This document shows positions 43,200 through 53,956 of a stretch of 64,000 nt of DNA, in pieces. The notes under the pieces were generated by a model that had not been told where the DNA came from, searched no databases, and saw only the letters and a list, made by a program, of their open reading frames with translations. The DNA lies in contig JBHGNT010000012.1 in assembly GCA_043228905.1 (NCBI GenBank), forward strand, positions 8,804,001 to 8,868,000, written 5' to 3'. This stretch comes from Azolla caroliniana. Its lineage: Eukaryota; Polypodiophyta. Numbering within the stretch: the first letter of the stretch is position 1; each line of letters begins with the position of its first letter. A program made the position numbers and the translations under genes.

Positions 43200-44090
43200 C
43201 AAAGAAATAGGATAAGGTCAGACAAATAGTCATAACATCATGTCGTGATGTAAACATATCATGGGCAAACATTAATCGATATCATGATCTCACGTCAATA
43301 CCCTTCTAGACGTATGAGATGAGGTTCAAGATCAAGCTACTATGGTAACACAAAGGTGTTTTAAAAACCATGGGGTTGACAAATAGATGTCTTTCCCTGA
43401 TCTCTATATCGATTTTTTCGTGTCTACTCTCCGAGGCTCAACCATGTATGTTCATGTCATGAATAGTTTATACACGAAAAAAATGTTAACAATAAACTAT
43501 GTTTCGGTGCCCACATGTGGGGTTTCGGCTCTTTAAGTCCTATTACGAGGACCCCAAAGTGCACTTAGACCTTAAGTCTAAACATGTGTTATAGTTATAT
43601 GTATCAACGATGTTGTATGGTCTTGGTCATATTTGAACTTGAGACCTCGAGAACAAATGCATTAAACACTTGAGCCAACCAAGTAAGTTGCTCTTCTTAA
43701 ACATTTAATGTTTGATGCGTATAAGAGATATGCGAGGCATTTGCCCATATATGTTTTTTTAAAAAGAAACATATATGTCAAGAGTCCTTATTTCGCCCTC
43801 ATTTACCACAACTATGTGGGTATGTTACCTAACCTCAAGTCTCGTAATTACGATGGCATACGCCAAAGTGCAACCTAATGTTCAAGCCAAATGAGCCCTC
43901 TTTTCGTAGTACGCCCACGTGGCCCATCACATGGTCATGTCATTACGAATGCCTCTCGTAAGAATGATCTCATGGTAGCATCGTTTCCATGTAATGAGGG
44001 AGGGATGTTGGATACGTGTGTCATAGGAGCGACCTCACCTGAAGTGGGTCAAGCCCTACGTACTCAACATCATTATGGTTATAAGCATTT
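43200..44090. other. Non-coding leader/flank of Gypsy C
   Basis: No gene. A possible LTR start, TGTTGTATGGTC, lies at 43611, followed 11 bp later by a tRNA-like module on the - strand. The rest is unrecognised. Confidence 0.4.
43622..43683 (-). other. tRNA-like sequence, antisense to a possible LTR start
   Basis: The - strand has 5' CTTGGTT and 3' GACCAAG, able to form a 7-bp acceptor stem (one G-U), an A-box-like TGGCTCAAGTGTTTAATG, and T-arm AGTTCAAAT. Too decayed to be a working tRNA. Confidence 0.5.
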
Positions 44091-44905
44091 CTTTACGTAA
44101 CGAAATATCGAAGTCACCAATGGGGATTTTAACAATAAAAAATTGTTGAGAAAAGGGATGGTGACAACGCTATTCTCAGAAAAATGTGAGGACGGCCACC
44201 AAGATCCTTTTCCCGAAAAGGAAAACATTCGATTTAAAATCACGTAATAACGCATGTACACATGTATATTATCACATATATACGATGAACTACGTATACA
44301 CGTGACCACATATGCCTATATTAAACAAATCGTTATATTTAATAGCCAAAAATGATGTAATCGAGATACGTAATCGAGGCATGTACCTCTACGCACACGA
44401 GACATCCCAAAAATGACGTAATCGAGATACGCAATTGAGGTATTGACCTCTTACGCATACGAGACCAAACGAATATCATTTACAACGAATCGAGGTATTG
44501 ACCTCATACGCATATGAGACCAAACGCATATCATTTACAATGAATCGAGGTATTGACCTCATACACAAACGTAACATATGTTTGTGAACATAATACGCAA
44601 TTGAGGTATTAACCTCATGCGCATACGACACTCATCACGTATTCAATATACGTCAAATGAGGTATTAACCTCATACACATGTAAACGTTTTATACAACAA
44701 ATGAATTACCACTACAACATCATTGAATTAATGAAAATATTAACTATACACATGACTAGATAGGAGAAGAAAAAATAGACAAAAAAAAAACAAGAAAGAT
44801 TACCAGAGTTCCTTTGTTGATCCTTGTCTGCATGAAGGCCGACCGCACATAGATCGATCGCCATCAATCAAGAACACAAAAGACAACAAAAGAAACATTA
44901 GCAAA

Positions 44906-44920
44906 TGAGCTCTAATACCA
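44906..44920 (-). promoter_or_regulatory. Primer-binding site of Gypsy C (initiator tRNA-Met type)
   Basis: The - strand TGGTATTAGAGCTCA matches the plant initiator-Met site with one change (TATCAG to TATTAG). Confidence 0.65.
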
Positions 44921-44921
44921 A

Positions 44922-45378
44922 CTATTAGAGACATAGACTAATGTAAGCATGAGATAAGATAGAAAATAGATAGAAAGATAGAAAGGAGAGAGAGAAAGAA
45001 GGGTGCCGATCCACCCGACCACCCCCGAGCGAAGGGATCGAGATGAACTCGAACCTCGATCGGCATCCCATACCACTGCCTTGGCGTCGAGTCGTACTTG
45101 GTGCTGGCGCACTCGCTACAAGAGTCGACCCACCACAAGACAGAGTCTCGACATAGTCAACAAGATAATGAAATGAGAGTAGCTAGGCCTCTTATTTATA
45201 GTGATACCCAAGGCCCCCACGCAAGTTCACACTTGGCCTAATGGGTTGTCTCAATCCCGAGGATTAAAAGTAATCCTCCTCTTCTTTACACTCTCGTTTA
45301 ACCCTCACACTTATCCACGTGTATAGAATACTACGGTAAATTCTCACCACAGGATATTATATGGTCATGCCCATAACA
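44922..45378 (-). repeat. Probable 5' LTR of Gypsy C
   Basis: On the - strand it runs from TGTTATGGGCATGACC to the primer site and contains a TATA box, CTATAAATAAGAGG, near 45193-45206. No second copy was found in the window, so the limits are estimates. Confidence 0.5.
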
Positions 45379-45828
45379 TATATGTTACGTATGCGTATGA
45401 GGTCAATACCTCGATTTCTATGTAAATGATATGCATTTGGTGTCGTATGCGTAAGAGGTCAATACCTCAATTGCGTATTACGATTAACCCTTATTATTGG
45501 ATGATTAGTGTGCGTAGAGGCTATATGGCTCGATATCTTGTCTCAATTTCATCATATGTTGGCTATTTGATGTTACGATTTTTTTAATATACACATGTGG
45601 TCACATGTATACGTATTTGATCGTATATATGTGATAAATAAACATATGTGTATATTTGATATTACGTGATCTTTATATCGAATGTTGTCCTTTTCGGGGA
45701 AAGGATCTTGGTGGCCGTCCTCACGTTTTTGTGAGAATGGCGTAGTCGCCATCCTTTTTTCAACAATTGTTTTGTTGACATCCCCGTTGGTCACTTCGAT
45801 TTCGTTATGTAACAAAACGCTCATAGTC

Positions 45829-47077
45829 ATGATGACATCCATTCGGACATTGCTGAGCATAGCGACAAGCATGGACCTTGAGGTCAAGCAACTAGACATC
45901 AAGACGGCATTCCTACACTGTGACCTCGAGGAAGAGATATACATGCAGCAGTCGGAAGGATTCATCAAGAAAGGGAAGGAGAACCTAGTGTGCTGGTTGA
46001 AGAAGAGCTTATACGGACTGAAGCAAGCCCCCCGACAATGGTACTGGAAGTTTGACTCCTTCATGACCAATCAAGGATACCACAAGACATAGGCCGACCA
46101 ATGCGTATTCGTGAAGCAGATCGATGGAGTAGACATCTTGATAGTACTGCTATAAGTGAATGACATGTTGATCGTCGGACGAGATCGTATCAAGATTGGA
46201 ATGTTGAAGAAGGCCTTAAGTCGGTCCTCCTCAATGACAGATGTGGGTCCGGCGAGACAAATCCTCGAGATGCATATAATTCAGGGCCGGTGGAAGAAAC
46301 CGTTGTGGTTGTCATAGGAGAAGTACATGACGAAGGTGCTTCAAAGGTTCAACATGTCAGATACTAAGCCGGTCGGGTCGACACTTCCAGCAAATTGCAG
46401 AATGTCCAAAAAGTAGAGCCCGAAGACAAAGGCAGAGAAGTTAGAAATGATGAAGATATTGTATGCCTCTGAACTCGGAAGCCTCATGTACGCAATGGTG
46501 TGTACACGACCAGACATCATATATGTAGTCGGAGTGGTCAACCGGTTCATGAGCAATCCGGGAAGACCTTGGGCCTCCGATTCAGCTCAAGTAAACCCCA
46601 ACTTGAAGGATTCACCGATTCAGACATGTCAGCTGATGCGGACACCAACCGTTCTACATCCGGATATGTCAGGACATTTGCATGGGGAGTCGTATCGTGG
46701 CAGTCAAGGCTACAGAAGTTCGTTGCAATGTCGACAACGGAAGCAGAGTACATAATGGCCGTGGAAGCTGGCAAGGAAGTAATGTGGATGAGGGACTTCA
46801 TCAGAGAGCTTGGGACCCAACATGAGGAATATCGGCTCTACTGCGATAGTCAAAGCGTCATCCACCTACAAAGAACGCAACCTACCACTCCAGGATGAAG
46901 CACATCCAACGTAGATACCAGTGGCTTCAGGAGAGAGCACAAGCCAAAGACTTCACTCTTATGAAGATCCACAAAGAGGAGAACGGGTCAGACATGCTGA
47001 CCAAGGTGCTGACAGCCAACAAGTTGGGCGCGTGCTGGAAACTGATTGGATTCGCAATACATCCCATGCCAGAGTGA
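45829..47077 (+). pseudogene. Copia reverse transcriptase and RNase H, 3' part of the old Copia
   Basis: Starts abruptly at MTSIRTLLSIATSMDLEV, then LDIKTAFLHCDLEEEIYM, LKKSLYGLKQAPRQWYWKF, a stop (TAG 46090), a damaged active site (*VNDMLIVGRD; YVDDM expected), SLMYAMVCTRPDI, then in another frame FTDSDMSADADTNRSTSGYV, STTEAEYIMAVEAGKEVMWM, DSQSVIHLQ, and after a further shift KHIQRRYQW..GSDMLTKVL to a stop at 47075-47077. It is TNT1-like and most likely the same element as 1-730 and 30202-31462, since it resumes about 80 codons after where 31462 leaves off. At least four stops are TAG. Confidence 0.85.
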
Positions 47078-47087
47078 AGGGGGATTT

Positions 47088-47700
47088 TGTTGGGAAATCG
47101 GTCCCTCCGAATGGGGTAGGACAAGCAGAAGCAGGAAGCCGGATGGGATGGACCCGGAAGGATATCCGGAAGCTGGACAGGGATTGACCCGGATGGACCC
47201 AGAAGGGGTTCGGCCGAATCCGATGTGAACCATGAGAAAGAACATATTGGTAAATATGTTCCTATGTGCCATTGAGGCCATACTTGTAAATAGCCCGAAA
47301 AGTTATATCAGTATAAATATAACTAGGGCAAATAGAGAGTATGATGATCATTATTCTAGTTGTAGGAGTTGTAGGAGTAGTTTGTTCTTGTTAGTTGTAC
47401 AAAGAGAAGGAGAGAGAGAGAGAGAGATACAGAAAGTCATGTATGTTGTAACCGCAACGGTTTGGTGAAGATATAGAGCTTGAGGTCGGTGCCTCTGTGA
47501 CTCTTACTGTAATACCTCTCTTCCTATAGTGATCCTGTTTGGAGTTCTATGAACTCCCGCGGTTTTCCCCGATTAGGGTTTCCACGTTAATATCCTATGT
47601 CTACTTATTTCGTGTGTAAGTGCATCAATCTCTTGTTTTATGTATGTTTCTTCCATCCTGTGATTGAGACTCGGTTGTGACCGAGTACTATTCGTACCAC
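47088..47700 (+). repeat. 3' LTR of the old Copia (right limit uncertain)
   Basis: Begins TGTTGGGAAATCGG directly after the purine tract GTGAAGGGGGATTT (about 47074-47087). A TATA box (CAGTATAAATATAAC) lies near 47310 and a GA tract at 47412-47428. The paired 5' LTR is outside the window. Confidence 0.65.
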
Positions 47701-47764
47701 GATGGAAGAGAAGGATGAGACCACAGATGATCGGGGATGCTAAAAGTTCTTAGTTGACCATATT

Positions 47765-47885
47765 CATGACTGGGAGAAGGTGCAACGGAACTTAGACGAT
47801 GCTTACTTAACTCTCTCTGGAGAAAAATCAGCATTTGAAAAAGAGGAGATACTAGTTGTTGGACACCTATGCAGGCCCTACGGAC
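47765..47885 (+). pseudogene. Gypsy RT C-terminal fragment
   Basis: HDWEKVQRNLDDAYLTLSGEKSAF.. then EILVVGHLC, the post-active-site region of a Gypsy RT (family ..GKK..F..PEI.VVGHVC). About 40 residues, ended by an LTR-like sequence at 47886. Confidence 0.6.
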
Positions 47886-48198
47886 TGTTACCCATAGGAG
47901 TTGTATGGGGTGGTATAAGGATAAAACACGTTAAAGGGGTTGTTCTATTTATGTAATGTAGGAGAGTGTGAATAAGGATAAATATTTGTGTAAACACATG
48001 CAAAATTATGTGCATGTGGTAGTCTTCTTTTTGTAACGGTCACATCATTAGTTGTTACACTATGTACTATATAAACCCTTTATGGGGTATCTAATGAACA
48101 TAAAAAATTTCCCTCTCATTTTTTGTGTGAGTTTTATTTCTCTCTTTCTCTCTCATTTTCTCATGCGTAATTCCCCTTGGGAGAGGGGTGGAGCCATT
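47886..48198 (+). repeat. LTR-like fragment truncated by chromovirus D
   Basis: Starts TGTTACCCATAGG and has a TATA box (CTATATAAACCC) near 48070 and a CT-rich downstream part. It runs into the D LTR at 48199. No partner found. Confidence 0.5.
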
Positions 48199-48598
48199 TG
48201 TCATAGACACGATGGAATGTAGGGGGTCAAACCCATGACCTCCTGGTCTTATTGAGCAACCTTACCAATTGAGCTACATCCATCTATGTATTATTGTATT
48301 GTATAAGTTTCAACTTATTACATTCTATGTTAATCACTAGAACTTTCAAGAAACTTCTAGAGGATGCATCTTCATGTACTCTCTAGAAGTTTCCATGCAC
48401 TCTCTAGATGTTTCCTAGCTTGCATGCATACCACCACATTCTTGTATAAATACTTTGGTGCACCTTGATTACAATCAAGGTGAACAGCACAAGTAACGGA
48501 AGCATAATTTAGTTCTGGCTCTTTTGTCTACCCTCTCTGTCTGTTGTTCTCTTGTCTATGCTCTCTCTATATATATATATCTATGTTTCGCTCTCTCT
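48199..48598 (+). repeat. 5' LTR of chromovirus D
   Basis: TGTCATAGACACGATGG.., TATA box TTGTATAAATAC near 48452, then a CT-rich region. The right limit is approximate. Confidence 0.75.
48214..48281 (-). other. Antisense tRNA-like cloverleaf in the D 5' LTR
   Basis: The - strand folds with acceptor GGATGTA / TACATTCC (one bulge), D-arm TAGCTCAATTGGTAAGG (A box), a tRNA-Ile-like anticodon region CAATAAG, and T-arm GGGTTTGACCCC (B-box-like). It begins 15 bp inside the LTR and is opposite to LTR transcription. Confidence 0.65.
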
Positions 48599-48676
48599 TA
48601 ATATTTGGCTTGCCTACTTATCCCTGTCCCGGTCTACACGTCCATGACAGTTAGTTCACCTTCCCTTCTTGTTACC

Positions 48677-49710
48677 ATGTCCGACACGGCCTTAAGCCAA
48701 GTAATGACAGCCTTGGAACAACTTCAATTAGAAAATGAAAGCCTTCGTCAATCATTACGGCACCTTTCGTTAGCACCTAACCCAACCCCTTCCTCTTCCG
48801 ATTCATATGTCCTCGAACCTAACGTCAACCTACCTAGCAAATTCAACAGCTCGAAGGTGCATCTTCATGTCTTCATCAATCAAATTCGGCTTATCATCCG
48901 CTTACAACCCCAACATTATGCTAGTGATTTCTCTTGGGTCGGCCTCGTTGGCACCCTTCTCTCGGGGCCGGCACAAGCGTGGTTCGCACCACTGATCAAG
49001 AACTCAACCCCATTCTTAGACAACTTTCCTGCCTTCCTTGCGGACCTTGAAGCCACATTCGGAGAGACAGATCGAAGATGAACAACACTCACGAAACTCT
49101 ATTCCTTACAACAAGGCTCTTGTCTAGCTTCCGTCTATGCTTCAAAGTTTCGTCAGATCGCGTGCGATATCAGCTGGGATGAGCAAGCTTTATGCGACCA
49201 GTTTCGTTGAGGCCTCAGCAATGATGTCAAGACTCTAATCTTAAACTTTCCGGAGCCCACATCATTGTCCCAGGTAATCTCCCAATCCGTTCAATGTGAT
49301 AGTCTTAGATCTTCGACAAGAGGAATGGGGGACTCGAGGCTTTCTGTCTTTCTCCCACAATGCTCCACTCACAAGGCCATATATATCAGTTTCGCCAAGC
49401 ACGCCACAGTTGCCATCTTCCAACGATACTCATACCCCGATGGAGGTCGACCCCCGTACCCCAATGGAGATCGACCATGCTCGGTTCCAACCATTAACCG
49501 ATGTCCAATGGCAACATCGACGTGACAATAGCCTCTGTCTCTATTGTGGTACCCCTGGCTATGTCATCCGCCATTACCCGATGCACGGGCCTCGTCATCA
49601 ATCCCACCGTGCACATCTTGTAGAGGTTTCTCGACAACAAAAAAACGATCGTGCATGTCTTGCGGAGGTTTCTAGACAACAGGAAAACGAGCAAGTATGG
49701 CTGCAGTAGG
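48677..49710 (+). pseudogene. Chromovirus D gag
   Basis: ATG at 48677 (MSDTALSQVMTALEQLQLEN), then a retrotransposon gag domain (LPSKFNSSKVHLHVFINQIR). A TGA at 49079-49081 interrupts, the frame continues to another TGA where Trp is expected (FR*GLSND), and a shift leads to the knuckle CLYCGTPGYVIRHYP. The knuckle's His and last Cys are both Tyr (each one transition), so it is non-functional. Confidence 0.75.
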
Positions 49711-52700
49711 AGCCATGCTTTTGGACACTTCCCGTCACCCTACTTCTCTATGCTCCTACAATTCAGTCACGCCAGTAGGAGGTTTTACTTTGCAAGTAAG
49801 TCTTTGTTTTAGGTCTATTTCAATAAAATCCCATGTCTTGCTCAATTATGGTGCATCTCCTTGTTTCATCGATATCGCATTCGTCCGAACACATAAAATC
49901 CCCACCATCCGCACAACACAACCCATATCCGTTGAAACTATCGACGGACGGGTTCTCTCTTCAGAGCGGTTACTGAAGCCACTGTCTCGTTGGTACCTCA
50001 AGTTGGGTTCCACCAGGAGGTATTAACATTCTATCTCATTGCAACCCCTCGACATCCGATTGTTTTAGGGCTCTCCTGGTTGGAAACACACAATCCAATG
50101 GTGGATTGGTGAAGCCAGTCGATCACCTTTCCACAAACACCAGCGCGGGTCTCTTCCACAAACACCATTACTTGTGTGGGGGTTGCTTTTAGCTTGGGTG
50201 CACATTGTTCTGATTTCAACTCAATCTCTGACGTTGCCGATTCCATTGTGGTCGATTCTAGCGTGGTCGCTTCCATGCACGTTGTGTCACAGGACGTCTC
50301 TGTTCCTGTCACCAATTTGCCCGCAATATATAGTGATTTTTTGGACGTGTTCGAAAAGCGAAATGCAGACCGGTTACTGGCACATCGCCCCTATGATTGC
50401 CCAATCGAACTCCAAGATGATGCACATCCACCATTTGGGACCATCTATGGGCTATCTGAACCCGAACTTGAGGCTCTTCGCACATATCTGGGGCTTCATT
50501 CAACCCTCCAAATTACCGGTTGGGGCCCCAATCTTATTTGTCAAGAAGAAGGATGGCTCATTATGCCTATGTGTGGATTATCGAGGTCTCAACAAAATTA
50601 CGCTACGTAATCGTTATCCCTTGCCTTTAATTCCAGCACTCCTTGAGCGACTTTGAACCGGGAGTATCTTCTCCAAAATCGAGCTTCGGGGAGCCTACAA
50701 TCTGGTGTGTATCAAGCCAGGAGATGAATGGAAATCTGCCTTCTGAACACGCTATGGACATTTCGAGTACAAGTGATGCCCTTTGGTCTCACCAACGCCC
50801 CGAAGGTCTTTCAGCACATGATGAACAATATATTTCGGGAGTATCTCAATCACTTTGTGGTGATCTACCTCGACGACAGTTTAGTTTTTTCTTCCAACAT
50901 AGAGGAGCACACCCGACACGTCCGACTGGTTCTATCCAAACTTTGGGAACATGGACTTTACGCCAAAAGTGAGAAATGTGAATTCAATCGGACCTCTGTC
51001 GAATTCCTAGGCTACGTGATTTCACCCTCCGGGATCACAATGGATGCACGCAAGGTAGCGGTAATAACTGATTGGCCTATCCCTACTTGGTTGAAAGAGG
51101 TACAATCATTTCTTGGTTTTGAAAATTTCTATCGACGATTTATCAATGGTTTTTCCTCTTTAGTGCAACCTCTAATCATCCTTACTAGAAAAGATACTCC
51201 ATTTCTTTGGACCTCTGCGGTGCAAAGTGCTTTTGATGCCCTCAAGGCAGCTTTTCTCACAGCCCCAGTGTTGGTCCACCCTGCCCCACAAGGCCCTTCC
51301 AAGTTGAAACTGATGCCTCCAACTTTGCCATTGGAATTATCCTATCCCAACCAGACGACAAGGGCACACTACATCCTATTGCCTTCTACTCTCAGAAGTT
51401 TACCTCCTTGAAAATAATTATCCAGTCTACGACAAGGAGCTTGCAGCAATCATATATACCTTCACTGAGTGGCGACCCTATTTGTCTGGGGCCCAACATC
51501 GCATCTAGGTCCTGACCGACCACAAAATTCTAATTTACTTCACCACCAGTCGTACATTGAATCAGAGGAAAGCTCGATGGTCAGCTTTTCTCACCGACTA
51601 CAACTTTGAGATCTTGTTTCGACCTGGAGTTCAACATGGGAAAGCTGATGCCCTCTCCCGGCATCCTGATTTGGCATTGCGCCCAGGAGATGACGCATAT
51701 TCACAACAATCCCATTGTTTGTTGCGGCCCGATCAACTTCAAATGTTCGGCACCTGCATGTTGCATGATGATTCTTTGCTCAACGAGATTGTCACAGCAA
51801 CCACATCAAACCCATTCGCCAAAGAAATCATGGCCCGCATCAATGACCCATCTCCGGGCCTGAAAAGCTCATATCTCAACCAATTTACAACCCAAGATGG
51901 GTTACTATATCGTAATCATCTCTTGTATGTTCCCGAAGGATCATGTCGGACACGAGTACTACAAAATTGTCATGATGATCCTCTTGCCAACCACTTTGGG
52001 GTCACGAAAACCCTGGAATTGCTATCTCCAGGGTTTTGGTGTCCGCAACCTTGGAAATTTGTCAAGGAATTTATCAAGACATGCGATGTATGTGCTCGGT
52101 CCAAAATGCCTCACCATTGGCCATATGGTCTTCTCCACCCGCTCCCCATTCCAAGTCGACCATGGGTCTCTCTATCCATGGACTTTATCACCGACCTCCA
52201 TTCCTACAATAATAGTATCCATGGTTCGACTAAGGTTTCCCCCTTCTTTGCAAAATATGGATTTCACCCTCGTTTCAACATTTCCATACCTACAACTTCG
52301 GTCAATCCATCGGCAGAGACGCGTGCCCACTCTTTACACGATGTCCATCATGATCTCGCCTTGGAGCTCCGTGTCGCAAGCGACCAGTAAAAGATCAAGC
52401 GGACCGACATCACTTGGCTGCACCGATGTTTGCAGTCGGGGAAATGGTTTGGTTGTTACGTCGTCACATCGCCACCACACATCCTTGTGCAAAATTGAAC
52501 TACAAAAGACTAGGCCCTTTTCGGATCACCGAGCGGATCAACCCAGTCGCCTTCCGGTTAGCACTTCCTCCAACATTCAGGATTCACAATTTTTTTCACA
52601 TTTCTCTCCTCAAACTCTACCCTCCTTCTCGAATTCCGGGATGACAACCTCCTTCACCATGACCTATGGAATTGTCAACATGCGAAGAATATGAGGTTGA

Positions 52701-52790
52701 CCAAATCCTCGACTCTCGATATCGTCATTGAAAACTCCAATATTTGGTCTTATGGAAAGGTTACCCCATATCAAACGCCACACATGGGAA
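49711..52790 (+). pseudogene. Chromovirus D pol with chromodomain
   Basis: Protease with LLNYGASPCFID (catalytic Asp replaced by Asn). RT in pieces: [33 protein letters not shown], catalytic VIYLDDSLVFS, LGYVISPSGI. RNase H is largely scrambled around 51400-51540. Integrase zinc region (H..H..C-x2-C with CDVCARSK), then MDFITDL, after which the catalytic core is deleted and the chain resumes at KVSPFFAKYGFHPR. C-terminal KLNYKRLGPFRI, then chromodomain EEYEVDQILDSRYRH (stop) KLQYLVLWKGY at about 52690-52765. Many stops and frame changes. Confidence 0.75.
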
Positions 52791-52898
52791 CCAATTACAC
52801 ATTTACAAAATGCTCAGGAGGTCATTCACGATTTTCATCAACGATACCCACATAAGCCAACCACGAGTTCTGGGAGGCAGCCTTAGAGGGAAGATAAT

Positions 52899-53237
52899 GT
52901 CATAGACACGATGGAATGTAGGGGGTTGAACCTGTGACCTCCTGGTCTTATTCGGCAACCTTACCAATTAAGCTATATCCATCTATGCATTATTATATTG
53001 TATAAGTTTCAACTTATTACATTCTATGTTAATCACTAGAACTTTCAAGAAACTTCCAGAGAATGCATCTTCATGCACTCTCTAGAAGTTTCCATGCACT
53101 CTCTAGATGTTTCCTAGCTTGCATGCATACCACCACATTCTTGTATAAATACTTCGGTGCACCTTGATTACAATCAAGGTGAACAACACAAGTAACGGAA
53201 GCATAATTTAGTTCTTGTTCTTTTGTCTACCCTCTCT
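52899..53237 (+). repeat. 3' LTR of chromovirus D (3'-truncated)
   Basis: Matches 48199-48530 with scattered differences. Includes a decayed copy of the antisense tRNA-like module at 52914-52981. Ends in a CT run where a direct repeat begins at 53238. Confidence 0.8.
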
Positions 53238-53956
53238 CTCAAAGTCGGCTTCAACATTGATCGAGCTCAACCTAAAGATATTGAATACTATGAGTAGAAG
53301 GTTTAAGAGAGAAGAAATATTGACCTCTAATTGAGATTCTTTATATGTGTATAACACAACGCCCAAACTTAACCTATATGGTGGGAGTATCAACAACAAT
53401 CCTAAAGGATCTAGAGAAGAGTCTTTGGCAGGTTGGAAGGGCCTAGTAGTAGTTGATTGGTTGATTCCTCAATTGTGAGCAAATTTAAGTGATATCCAAC
53501 TATGCTACGCTTTATTTCAAAATTGAGGGTAAGAAAATATTGATCCTTATGACATAAGTGTAAAATTGTCCTCGTGGGCTACATTAAAGTCAATCTAGAC
53601 TAGATTTAAGTAGAGGTTAAGGTCCAAGCTGAATATGAATGATTTTTTTAGTCAAGACTATCACATTTCTAAGGCTAGAGATGTATCAAAGGGGAAATAA
53701 GAAGCTCAAACCAAATATGAATGCTTACTTTTCAAAGCATTTGGGTCGGAGAACTCAAAGTCGGCTTCAACATTGATCGAGGTCAACCTAAATATATTGA
53801 ATACTATGAGTAGAAGGTTTAAGAGAGAGAAGAAATATTGAACTCTAATTGAGATTCTTTATATGTGTATAATACAACACCCAAACTTAAACTATATGGT
53901 GGGAGTATCAACAACATTCCTAAAGGATCTAGAGAAGAGTCTTTGGAAGGTTGGAA
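53238..53956. repeat. Direct repeat pair of about 202 bp, 516 bp apart
   Basis: 53238-53439 and 53754-53956 share CTCAAAGTCGGCTTCAACAT through CCTAAAGGATCTAGAGAAGA with few differences. The first copy starts exactly where the D LTR ends. The ends do not look like LTR termini. Confidence 0.85.

Larger units (their letters stand above)
44095..45826. repeat. Long inverted repeat with GAGGT..ACCTC stem-loop units
   Basis: 44095-about 44310 (GTAACGAAAT.., GTGAGGACGGCCACCAAGATCC, CACATATATACGAT) matches the reverse complement of about 45600-45816. Inner parts (about 44360-44700 and 45380-45480) also match inverted. The left arm carries about five ~55-bp units each with GAGGTATTGACCTC, a 5-bp stem with 4-base loop. 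Between the arms lies the Gypsy C LTR region. Could be a foldback/long-TIR element or inverted LTR pieces. Confidence 0.7.
48199..53237 (+). mobile_element. Degraded Gypsy chromovirus (element D)
   Basis: LTRs at 48199-about 48598 and 52899-53237 flank gag, protease, RT, RNase H, partial integrase and a chromodomain, all in + orientation. The 3' LTR is preceded by the purine tract TTAGAGGGAAGATAA. LTR copies differ at roughly one base in ten near the start, and the right LTR ends early, so the element is old. No target duplication was found. Confidence 0.85.

Noticed and set aside
30432-48281. Functional tRNA genes at 30432-30496, 43622-43683 and 48214-48281
   Set aside because: Acceptor or T-arms are incomplete or mismatched and they sit inside LTR-like repeats. 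Kept only as tRNA-like modules.
53238-53956. Miniature LTR retrotransposon (TRIM)
   Set aside because: The paired repeats do not start TG or end CA, and no primer site or target duplication was found.
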